DNA from: Cochlodiniinecator piscidefendens
Lineage (GTDB): Bacteria; Pseudomonadota; Alphaproteobacteria; Rhodobacterales; Rhodobacteraceae
DNA length: 64,000 nt
Direction of reading: 5' to 3'
Assembly: GCF_011326755.1 (NCBI RefSeq)
Contig: NZ_JAAOIE010000002.1
Span: 682,001 to 746,000, forward strand
Both the position numbers and the translations under genes were made by a program. Shown here piece by piece: positions 15,421-23,568 of this stretch (position 1 is its first letter; every line of letters starts with the position of its first letter). A model generated the notes under the pieces. That model made no database searches and had not been told where the DNA came from. It saw only the letters and a list, made by a program, of their open reading frames with translations.

Positions 15421-18400
15421 TTAGCGCGCTTCTCGCACACCCAAGCTTTGCTTGATAACATCAATCTCGTCTTGAAGATGTGAACCCTTGTATAGAATGG
15501 ATGTTTCATGACGCGCATATTGGCCTTTTCGATCAGCACTCAACCAATTGTAAGATCCGATGCAAAGGCGATTGGCATCAACAATAACAATCTTGCTATG
15601 CAGTTGGCGCACCTCGTGAACTTGGACTCCTACATCTTGCAGCGCAGATTTGGCTGCCTCCAACTGTGTTAGGCCGTCAGAATATTTTAACTGGTTCAAC
15701 AGAGGATCTGCAAACACATCAATTCTTGCTCCCCGCGCCACAGCGCTCTGGAAAGCATTCAGCAATCCAGAACGTCTCATTGTTGAAGCAATGATCCATG
15801 GGCTGACGATGGTTATTTTGTGAGCTGTGGACAGAGCATCTTTCAGGAACCGATCATGTTCCTCTGCGTCTCTCAATGTCGAAAGCGGGTGACTTCGTTT
15901 CTCGAGGTCAGCACGTGGCTGCGTAGCAAACTCAAGTGCTCCGTTGCCTTGAGAGAACAAACACTCAGCCAAGACCGACCTAGGAGTACCTTTCCCAGCC
16001 GACGAAAATACGTCCATGTCACCAAACACCAAAAAACTGTCTTTTGCACGTGATACCGCCACATTCAGCCTACTTGGGGACATGTCGATGAATTTTCCGT
16101 CAGCATGTTTGGAATAGACCGGCGAGAATAATATGACTGGTCGTTCAGCGCCCTGAAGTGAATCAACCGTCCCAATGACCATCTTCGCGTCAATACCCCG
16201 GTCAGCACATGCACGCTTAATTTCTTGGACCTGTCGCCCAAAGGGTGTTATGATACCGACGATATTTCCCAATTTCTGGCTGTATTGACTTTCAAGACGC
16301 TGCCGATTTTCCGCAAGCCAGTCTGCAATTGTTGCAGCCTCGGTCGCGTTTGCATGACTACCGCCATAGCTTCGAGACATACCATCGATATGTAGGTAAC
16401 CCATCGATGGTAAAATATGGCCCTCGGGAGCGCTACCTCTCATAGGTTTGAGCGATCCCTTGTAGCAGAGCTTGTTGCTGAAATTGATGATCTCATCATA
16501 GCAACGTCGATGCTCAAACAAGTAAAGACCTCGCTCCAATTCTGGGTAGGGTTCGTAGGCGCAAGCTTGCTGGGCGAGCCGCATTACACTTCCGCCAACA
16601 CTGCGCATACCGGTAGCTGACAGAGCCGTAAGATCTTCATCTGCAAATGTCTCCTGTAGAAAGTCAGCACCTTGCAGGTTGCCAATATCAACAGCTTTGG
16701 TCACCGATGAGATTGGCTCAATCTGTTGGGTATCACCAATAACCAGGGCGCGTTTCGCTAAGGCAAAAGAGGCTGCCGCAACCTCTGGCAAAACCTGTCC
16801 AGCTTCATCAACAATTAGCAAATCTATGAAGTTGTAGAAATAATCCCAATTAAAGCCACCGGCAGACCCATGCTTGAACTGCATCTTTCCAGGCAAGCTT
16901 GCAAAGGTAGCCACAGCGCAAGGCGTGAGCATCATGCGGCGGTGCCAGCGCGGTTCAATAGTTTTTCTCCCCCAACCTCCTTTATTGTCTTCGTTTTGCT
17001 TATGAGACTTAACGATCTTGTCTAAGTCTTGTTCCATTTCCAGAAGCCATCGCCCTTCCCAATAATGGCAAGCAAGTTGGAAAAGGTGAAAACGTGTGTG
17101 ACAATCAGAAAACTTGTCGACATCCAGCGCATCGACCACAGAAGCGGATGGCGCTTCCAATTTCCCTGTGGCGCGTCCCCATTCTCGTTGCGCTTGCTTC
17201 AGATCTTCCAACGCAGATCGGGCCAGCTCATACTTGGTTTCAGAGGATTGAGCAGCCTTGTGTGCATCTCGAACCGCATTTTGCAGATCAAATCCAATGC
17301 GTTCAATCGAACCGCTTTCCGAGAAAATTAGCGTGCAGCCAATGCTTTCAAGTGCGACACGCCCTTTCATCATTCTTTTTCGAGCTACAGATGGCAAGAA
17401 GCTGAACAACGCCAAAAAGACAGATTCATCAGCCTGATGTTTAGCCCAGCCAGCTTCCCAAGCTTTGTAACGCACAAGCTCTGCTGCATCATCTTGCTTA
17501 TTTCTTTCGAGCTGTTGCAAGGTCGATTCAACATCATCGCCCAACAGGTTGGCAACATTGGATGTCGCACTGTTAAGCCATGTCCGCGCCTTATCTGCAT
17601 CGGACAACTTAGCAACCTCTTCAGTAATCCGCTTGTGCAAGAAAGATACGACCCCCTGCACATCTGGGCTTTTGAGGTTAGGGAATGCTGTTTTCCCTGC
17701 CTCCATAAAAGCGCCTTTTGCACGTGGAACATACTCGTGGCTTTCTAATTCAACGAAGAACCGCTCAGTTTGATATTGACCAGCTGCATCGGCCTCTTTT
17801 GATTTTGCGGGAAGATACAAACCATAGCTTTTGATGTCAGGCAGCCACCGGCCTGCAAATGGCCCGCTGCCTTCGGAGAAGTCTTTGCCAAATGCGTCGA
17901 TGATGTTTGTCACGGCCTGATTATTGGTAGAAGCTGCGACAATCACGGGTGGCGTACTTTCATCCAGCGCGGCCCGAACCCAAGCGTCAGCAATGGCCGA
18001 CAAAAGCATAGTCGTCTTACCAGTTCCTGGCGGGCCATTGACAGCGAGCACATCACCGGATTTTCCGGTTGAGAGATATGACAGAACCTGACGCTGCTGA
18101 TCAGCTAGCGGAAATTCATCACTGGCATGTCCCAGTCGATTTATGAAGTCCGCTTCCGTTTTAAGAGAAAGTTCCTTTGTCGGAGATGGCGACCCAGCCA
18201 GATTTTCCAAGAGAGGCATATTGGTGTTTTCACCAAGAAGCGCATCGTAGAGTTTAATAACCTGTGCGATAGCTCCGCCAGGCTTGTCAGCGACCTTCAG
18301 CAATCCCACCCCAGCAGAGATATAATTCCCATCGTCAACTGGCCATCCTGGCGACACAGAATCGAGCATAGCTCGACAGTGCTTTAGGTATTGCTCCCAA

Positions 18401-18856
18401 ACGGGGGAGTGTTCATCGGGTAAAAAGGGCGATGCTGAAAGAAAGGCATCAAAATCCTCAATCTTACCAAGCGAAAACGTCGTTGGGGAGTGGTTTCAGC
18501 ACATCTCTCGCAATAACATTTCGAGATGGACGAATGATGCCATCTCTGTCGATCGTCGCCTCGGTGACCACGGGTGCAACGATCTCTGGGAAACCATTGA
18601 AAATAGTTGTGCCATGGGAAGAAATTCGGGTCGTGACCATCGGCCAGATTTGCACGGCCATCACCTTAGTGTCCGGCTTTTGATTTTCAAAAACTTTGCG
18701 GATTTGGCTCTTAGGTAGCGTACCATCGCGTAACGTCTCTTTCGACAACTCGATGAGTTTCTTCCGATCCTTCTGGCTGAAGCAACCTTGCCCCAATGCA
18801 CTGTCTGCCAACGAAGTACGCCAGTAATTTAAAGCCCCAAGGAACCTACTATTCAT
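15421..18856 (-). pseudogene. SF1 helicase fused to phospholipase D-type nuclease, frameshifted (Mokosh type II-like)
   Basis: Two frames make one protein of about 1,144 residues. The N-terminal 130 codons (start 18856) run into a TAA at 18464-18466; the other frame continues at once with GKIEDFDAFLSASPF and on to the end. Removing one T from the TTTT run opposite 18474-18477 restores the frame. The main part has Walker A GPPGTGKTT, motif II LLIVDEAGQ, motif III VIGDTQQ, QGAERPVI and NVAVSRAKD, all typical of COG1112 SF1B helicases. The C terminus has one PLD motif, LHSKIVIVDANRLCIGSYN. A single-chain COG1112 helicase plus PLD matches the plan of the type II Mokosh anti-phage protein. The shift may be real, a sequencing error or a recoding site. 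Confidence 0.75.
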
Positions 18857-19279
18857 CGCAATCTGCCAACTTTTGAGCCTGTACGCACTTTATTATCCAG
18901 TGCGTCAATTATCTAATACACCTTAAGTGTAGCTTGCATTCCCGACAGGCCGCAACTCCTCCGACACCATGTTTCCGACGAAATATACTATTTGATCGCT
19001 TTAATTCCCCCACACATAAATTTATAAAAATGGTCGGATTGCAGTCATTCTCTGTACCTGCGACCAACCTTAAAATCAGAGCGAGAAACGAACGTTTAGA
19101 TGAACCCGTGCAATCCCGATAAAGTCAAAAAATCCTCGTATTCCCGTCCGCATGGATAACGCGTTGCGCGGGTCTTTATCATAATGCTGCCGCGTAGCAA
19201 CTAAGCGAACCTACGGCTTCGCCGAGTGACGCCTCGAGGGGAAGAAAGTGTGCGTGGCAGTATGGTGGAGGAGTAGGTA
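18857..19279. other. Gene-free stretch between helicase-PLD and Panacea genes
   Basis: No ORF here has a ribosome site or recognisable product. The only structure seen is a small hairpin, GCGAA (19205-19209) with TTCGC (19218-19222), within a more G+C-rich patch around 19140-19260. It should contain the promoter for the helicase gene on the minus strand. I found no RNA gene signature. Confidence 0.5.
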
Positions 19280-19759
19280 TTAGGCGTCCCTTAACTTTCG
19301 ATATTCTTTTGCATTTTTTTCGAGGTCCAAATAGCTGTACCTGTCAGAACTTGCTACTGGATGCGTGGAATACACCAATTTGATAAAATCATCCCAATAC
19401 TTTTTGCTCGACACATCTATGATATGATCAATCGATTTTTTCTCCGAATTAGTGAGCTTAGGTTTGAAGCTATCATCCTTCATTCGAAAAATCGTTTTGA
19501 GTGACCCATACATGTTTTTTTCTGACCTAACTTCAAAAATCTCTGGGAATTCTTCAGCCTTTGTTTTGACATCCCAAACAAATGGGCCAAAATTATCGAA
19601 GTACCACTTGATGTCGGAAACTTGTCCCTTTGATCGCAGACAATTGCGCCAATCTGCTAGGTAAACCATCTTGGTTACCCGAGCATTTGAAAGTTCATGC
19701 TTCATATTACTGGGGTAATTTTGAAGAATATATGCGATAATATCTTTTAAGTTGGCCAT
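19280..19759 (-). CDS. Panacea / SocA-like antitoxin domain protein (DUF4065)
   Basis: 159 residues. The start ATG overlaps the stop of the upstream gene (TGATG) with GAGGG six bases before it, so translation is coupled. The family pattern is clear: IIAYILQNYPS, then TKMVYLADWRNCLRSKGQVSDIKWYFDNFGPFVWDV near residues 30-65, where the Panacea domain usually has LLYLAD and a tryptophan/glycine-rich strand pair, and a helical C-terminal half. Panacea domains neutralise many unrelated toxins and SocA is a ClpXP adaptor. The coupled partner is a membrane-GAF protein, which makes that protein the presumed toxin. This is a family-level call; which partner it binds is inferred from position. Confidence 0.75.
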   Translation of the reverse strand: MANLKDIIAYILQNYPSNMKHELSNARVTKMVYLADWRNCLRSKGQVSDIKWYFDNFGPFVWDVKTKAEEFPEIFEVRSEKNMYGSLKTIFRMKDDSFKPKLTNSEKKSIDHIIDVSSKKYWDDFIKLVYSTHPVASSDRYSYLDLEKNAKEYRKLRDA

Positions 19760-20628
19760 CACAAACCCTCATCTTGCGCTGCACTCGGCGTGGGCAAATG
19801 GTCTTTCCAAACCGTAAGTAAGTGCGCGCAATCAGTAGCAGCAATAGTCAGCGCGCATTGTAGATCATTTTCATCAAACTCATTAGATTTGGTTGACTCT
19901 ACCACAATCAAGGCGATTGGTCGATCATTCCTGTCAACCACTTTCTTTACGGCAATTAGCTTGGACGGCATGGTAAGTTGACTGAAGGTCCCTTTCGAAA
20001 TTCCATACTCACTTTTTTGATACTCAGCATTGGCTTTGTCGTCGTCTGGAAATCCGTTATCAAAATGCCAGTCCTGCTCCCAAGCTTTGGCGAGACATCC
20101 TTCGTCGTCTGCGAAAAAGGTTCGTCCCTTTTTCTCCAGTTTGGTATTATAGGATTTCCTTACTAGGCAAAAGAAACGAGATTCTGCGGGTTCGTGAACG
20201 TATAAGCTTATGCGAGAAGCACCTGTTACAGAAACACCTGCGCGTTTTGCCTGCTCCCAAATGAAGCCATCCACACAAAAAACTACATGGTCTGTAATTG
20301 CTTCAATTTCAGCCTTTTGCTTATTTAATGCGGACTGCAAACTCAACCGTGAAGGAGATGTAACCGCCAAAAATAGGTTAACGCAAAACGCTGAAATGGC
20401 ACAGGCAACAAATACCCAAAAAACCCAGTGCTGTTCGACTATGTCGATTAACCAAGATAAATCTGGATATTCTATACGTTGTTTTGAAAAATCAAAGGTA
20501 ACAACAAAGCCACTGAAAGCCACTACACCACCTAATATTGGTGACAATAACCGAACTGAAAGATGCTCAGCTCTCTCAATAATGCTTGAATAAATGCCCT
20601 TCCAAACCGAGCGCGTAAAAATTCTCAA
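19759..20628 (-). CDS. Two-TM, GAF-like domain protein (candidate toxin/effector partner of Panacea)
   Basis: 289 residues. Two membrane segments lie near residues 27-47 (LLSPILGGVVAFSGFVVTF) and 66-90 (HWVFWVFVACAISAFCVNLF). A coiled linker (LQSALNKQKAEIEAITDHV) leads into a GAF-like domain from about 110 to 275: ASRISLYVHEP, DEGCLAKAWEQDW, SKLIAVKKVVDRNDRPIALIVVES and FDENDLQCALTIAATDCAHLL. The start is a TTG with no good Shine-Dalgarno, so the N terminus is uncertain. It overlaps the Panacea gene by one base. A membrane-anchored ligand-sensing domain coupled to an antitoxin domain is not a classic toxin type. No catalytic motif was recognised. Base composition is clearly more A+T-rich than the genes to the right. 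Confidence 0.65.
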   Translation of the reverse strand: MRIFTRSVWKGIYSSIIERAEHLSVRLLSPILGGVVAFSGFVVTFDFSKQRIEYPDLSWLIDIVEQHWVFWVFVACAISAFCVNLFLAVTSPSRLSLQSALNKQKAEIEAITDHVVFCVDGFIWEQAKRAGVSVTGASRISLYVHEPAESRFFCLVRKSYNTKLEKKGRTFFADDEGCLAKAWEQDWHFDNGFPDDDKANAEYQKSEYGISKGTFSQLTMPSKLIAVKKVVDRNDRPIALIVVESTKSNEFDENDLQCALTIAATDCAHLLTVWKDHLPTPSAAQDEGL

Positions 20629-20860
20629 TCTAAACTATGACCTCAACACAATCTCATTTGCCTGCGTCGCACGACTCTATTGCGGTGTGTGATCTCGTCA
20701 AGTGGCTTCATTGCATTATTTGGGTTGTCGCTTAGTTTTACGGTAGTGCGCCCGCCCGACTGAGACAGCTTTGCACACAAGGCTGGCAGCTTGGACGGGC
20801 TGTACTGCAGTATCGAGTGTCTTAGCCAAGGTCCGCTTTGGGCCGAAGTTCGCTGAGTTA

Positions 20861-21226
20861 TTACACCGCGAACCCTGCTCCTGCGCGGTGCAGCAAGGTT
20901 ACCACCTCATCTGCGCGCGCTGGGTTTTTCAGTATGGTTTCCAGTGGAGAACGGTTATTTAGGAGCGGGTGCTTACGCAGGATAAAGCGCCTGGCTGCGT
21001 CTTTGTCTCCGCCGTAAAGAACGCTGGCGTTTTCCAGAATAAGTTCAATCGCCTCAAGACGGTCTACGATCTCAGGTTTATGTTGCGTGCCAGCTTTGTA
21101 TTGGCTTTCAAAGCTGGCCTCCGAAACGATCGCAGCTATGGCATTGCAAAGGGCTTCGTCGGAAAAAATGTCCACCTTTCTGGTCTCCGATGTCATATCA
21201 GGATCCTGGTTTTCATCGTTGGTCAT
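20861..21226 (-). CDS. MbcA/ParS/Xre antitoxin-like (DUF2384-type) small protein
   Basis: 121 residues from an ATG with a GGGGG twelve bases upstream; an in-frame start 93 bases earlier would overlap the metallophosphoesterase gene. The C-terminal third, RFILRKHPLLNNRSPLETILKNPARADEVVTLLHRAGAG, follows the toxin-binding domain pattern of ParS/MbcA antitoxins, in which helices end with a G-x-x-P-x-x-x-L and V-x-x-L-L rule. A helix-turn-helix is not obvious in the first 80 residues. It is the last gene of the AAA-metallophosphoesterase operon, 28 bases downstream. No RES-domain toxin is present, which is unusual for this antitoxin family. It could be the immunity or sensor part of the operon. 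Confidence 0.6.
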   Translation of the reverse strand: MTNDENQDPDMTSETRKVDIFSDEALCNAIAAIVSEASFESQYKAGTQHKPEIVDRLEAIELILENASVLYGGDKDAARRFILRKHPLLNNRSPLETILKNPARADEVVTLLHRAGAGFAV

Positions 21227-21254
21227 TTGCTTGCCCCCATAAGGTTTGGACCTG

Positions 21255-22145
21255 TCACGCATCAGCACGCTGACTTTTCCAGACGCTTTTTTCGCGCAGG
21301 TACGAGGGGCGCTGATCAATCACTTCATCCAGATAGCCGACGGAGATATTACGGATTTCAACCCCATGAACCTTCGCGCAAATCCTGCGGTGGGAATGGG
21401 CAAAGAACCAAACATCAGGGCGGTGCTGTTCGATCATGCTATCGAGGTCTGAGTGAAAGGCGGCGGAGAGTGTGTCGGTCTCTCCGGCAGCGGTCGGATG
21501 CGGGCCATGATGCGTTACGACCACGGTCTTGCCACCCTTTCCGATTGGATGGGGGCTGGCCAGGCTATCATCCAGCCAGCCACGATGATCCTGATGCACA
21601 CGCAGTATTTCTCTCGGTTTCAAGCGGCGCTGTTGCCACATGATCGGGAGGTCTTCCCAGGCTACTCTGGGATCAACCGGTACTCCAATCCAATCATAAT
21701 CCGCCATGCCCCGGTCAGCTTCACGCATGGCAATGGAGGCCTCGCCGGACAGATTAAAATCCGTCCACAATGTGCAGCAGAAGATCCGCGTGTCGCCATG
21801 CAGCAGCGCTTGTTTCTGCACAAAATGCGCACCGGCGTTCTCGGCTGCGTTCTTCAAAGCAGGATCGTCGCTCAGAAGCCCACCGTAATAATCGTGGTTT
21901 CCCGGCAGCGCATAAATCCGTTCCGGTTTGATAAATTTGGACAGATAGTGGAACACACGCGCCCAGTTCTTGGCCGGCCCGTTTGTCAGATCACCGGCGA
22001 GGATCAGGGCATCCGCGTTCCAGATAATATCCTGCAGCGCACACATATTGATCGGGCACAGGGCGAAGCGGCGGAAGCTGTCATAATGCAGGTCGCCAAG
22101 GACCACGATTTTACCGTTATGGTACGGAATTGTAAGGTAATTCAT
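21255..22145 (-). CDS. Calcineurin-like metallophosphoesterase
   Basis: 296 residues with all five metal-site motifs: VVLGDLHYD near residue 14, LILAGDLTNG near 48, ALPGNHDYYGG near 80, VVVTHHGPHP near 212 and FFAHSHRR near 250. The enzyme would hydrolyse a phosphodiester or phosphomonoester using two metal ions. A GAGG lies seven bases before the ATG. It lies nine bases after the AAA ATPase gene and before the ParS-like gene, so all three form one operon. Codon use is more G+C-rich than in the Panacea genes next door. The substrate (nucleic acid, cyclic nucleotide or other) is unknown; a defence-related nuclease role is inferred from context only. Confidence 0.88.
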   Translation of the reverse strand: MNYLTIPYHNGKIVVLGDLHYDSFRRFALCPINMCALQDIIWNADALILAGDLTNGPAKNWARVFHYLSKFIKPERIYALPGNHDYYGGLLSDDPALKNAAENAGAHFVQKQALLHGDTRIFCCTLWTDFNLSGEASIAMREADRGMADYDWIGVPVDPRVAWEDLPIMWQQRRLKPREILRVHQDHRGWLDDSLASPHPIGKGGKTVVVTHHGPHPTAAGETDTLSAAFHSDLDSMIEQHRPDVWFFAHSHRRICAKVHGVEIRNISVGYLDEVIDQRPSYLREKSVWKSQRADA

Positions 22146-22154
22146 GATGTGGCC

Positions 22155-23255
22155 TCAGTTCAATGGTGGGCGGTTGGCAAGGGTCTGCGCGCGGTCCAGC
22201 ATGCGACTGACGGTGCGCAGGCTCAGCTCGGAACTTCGGATCGCGCCACAGTCAAAAATATCCATCAGTGCCCCCAGCGCAGGGTCTGGCAGGTTGCGGC
22301 GTTTTCCTTCGATCTCTGCAAAGTCGCGCAGCTGATCCGGGGTCAAGCCATGCAGATCCAGCACAACACATCGGCTTTGCAGCGGCGATGGCAAACCGTT
22401 TCGACTGTTCGCCGTCATGACCCAATTCACCCAGGACATGTCAAACCTGATCTGGAAATACGGGCATTCCCAGGCCTGCGCCGTCATGCGTTCCAGCAGC
22501 GGCAACAGCGCATCTGTCAACGTGTGGCGGGATCCTTTTGTTGATGTCACCTCTCCTGCTTTTTCCACCTCATCGATGATCACAAGTGGCCCGGCGTGCT
22601 GCTCGGACAACACCGTCTGCACCAGCTTTCCTGGTGAAGCGCTGCCCCAGCCTTTCTGCGTTCCGACCAGGGCAAAGGATCCCGGCTCCCCCGTGGCTTC
22701 AAGCGTGGTGGTGGGCACCGCCAGATGGTGTGCCAGGCGCCGGGCCCAATGGCTTTTGCCGATGCCAGGCGGACCGACCAGAACCAGCGGATGGAACCGC
22801 AATCCCGGCAGGCCCTCCCGGGCCGATGCGCGCAGGCCATGCCAGACCTCTTCCGTCGCGCGCGCCATCCAGGGCATCTCGGAGTGCAGGGCAGCCGCGA
22901 TCTCATCGGCCTCATGTTCCGTTTCAATCCGAGACACCGGCAAGCCACCGCGCAAAGGGGCCAATTTGGCTTTCGCATCAGAGTTCAGATGGGCCATGCC
23001 GGATTCGTTTCCCAGCAGCTCCAGATAGCGCAGGGCCCGGCGCTCAATCTTGAGCCGGTCAGGCTTTTCGATCAACTCGCGCCAGTTGGGGATTTTATGC
23101 GGATTGAGCTTCACGGCCGTCAGGTTGTTATCCTGCTTCAACGCCCGCAGTGTCCGCAGGAACATCTGCAGGCGATTTTCAATGACGTGAACGCTTGGGA
23201 TCTCACCAATGAACCTGATGGGGCTGACGGGGATCAGAGTGGTGGAACGAGTCAA
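22155..23255 (-). CDS. AAA+ family ATPase (island operon)
   Basis: 366 residues from a TTG preceded by AAAGGA seven bases upstream. Walker A GPPGIGKSHWARR is near residue 162, Walker B LVIIDEVEKAG near 222, sensor-1-like VNWVMTANSRNG near 278 and an arginine in PLQSRCVVLDL near 293. Residues 1-140 form an unrecognised N-terminal region with a charged helix around RLKIERRALRYLELLG. The fold resembles Lon/ClpX-like AAA proteins without a protease domain. It is first in a three-gene operon with a metallophosphoesterase and a ParS-like protein, and may switch the partner activity on. The promoter region contains a TGGTAT-ATACCA palindrome. Confidence 0.82.
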   Translation of the reverse strand: MTRSTTLIPVSPIRFIGEIPSVHVIENRLQMFLRTLRALKQDNNLTAVKLNPHKIPNWRELIEKPDRLKIERRALRYLELLGNESGMAHLNSDAKAKLAPLRGGLPVSRIETEHEADEIAAALHSEMPWMARATEEVWHGLRASAREGLPGLRFHPLVLVGPPGIGKSHWARRLAHHLAVPTTTLEATGEPGSFALVGTQKGWGSASPGKLVQTVLSEQHAGPLVIIDEVEKAGEVTSTKGSRHTLTDALLPLLERMTAQAWECPYFQIRFDMSWVNWVMTANSRNGLPSPLQSRCVVLDLHGLTPDQLRDFAEIEGKRRNLPDPALGALMDIFDCGAIRSSELSLRTVSRMLDRAQTLANRPPLN

Positions 23256-23568
23256 AACAGAATCCTTTCAAAACCAGGCAAGCCTGCCTGGCGCATGGCC
23301 ACGACCCTGATGGGGGCGGCTGATGGGTATGAAAGGTTCCGGAACCTGTGGAACATTTAATGAGGACATCTTTGGTATCCGTCAATACCACGGAAAATGC
23401 CCCAAAAAGAACTGCCTGCCCCAACCTCCAAACAGGTCAGGACAGGCATAAATCATTGTATATTAAGTGAAATACAACGGATCAGTTGCAAATAAAATGG
23501 GTTTGCGCACGCTTATGGTTTTTTTTGCGCACGCTTCTCCCTTATCTGCCTATCACACCCACCTGCCG
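23256..23568. other. Non-coding stretch between AAA operon and nrdJ
   Basis: About 310 bases with no supported gene. It holds the 23373-23390 palindrome and, near 23505-23538, two copies of the decamer GCGCACGCTT separated by 18 bases. These could be regulatory repeats for the AAA operon or part of the 3' region of nrdJ. It is also the right-hand junction of the island; I saw no attachment-site repeat. Confidence 0.5.
23373..23390. promoter_or_regulatory. Palindrome upstream of the AAA operon
   Basis: TGGTAT and ATACCA face each other across CCGTCA, an exact 6-6-6 palindrome 118 bases before the AAA start. This looks like a dimeric repressor site. Confidence 0.45.

Noticed and set aside
18464-18856. 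Separate 130-residue gene upstream of the helicase
   Set aside because: Its sequence continues in the other frame of the helicase after one base; the downstream ORF has no ribosome site at its first ATG, so one frameshifted gene is more likely.
21453-22544. 363-codon plus-strand open frame over the metallophosphoesterase and AAA genes
   Set aside because: Antisense to two genes with clear motifs; open only because those genes have few complementary stops.
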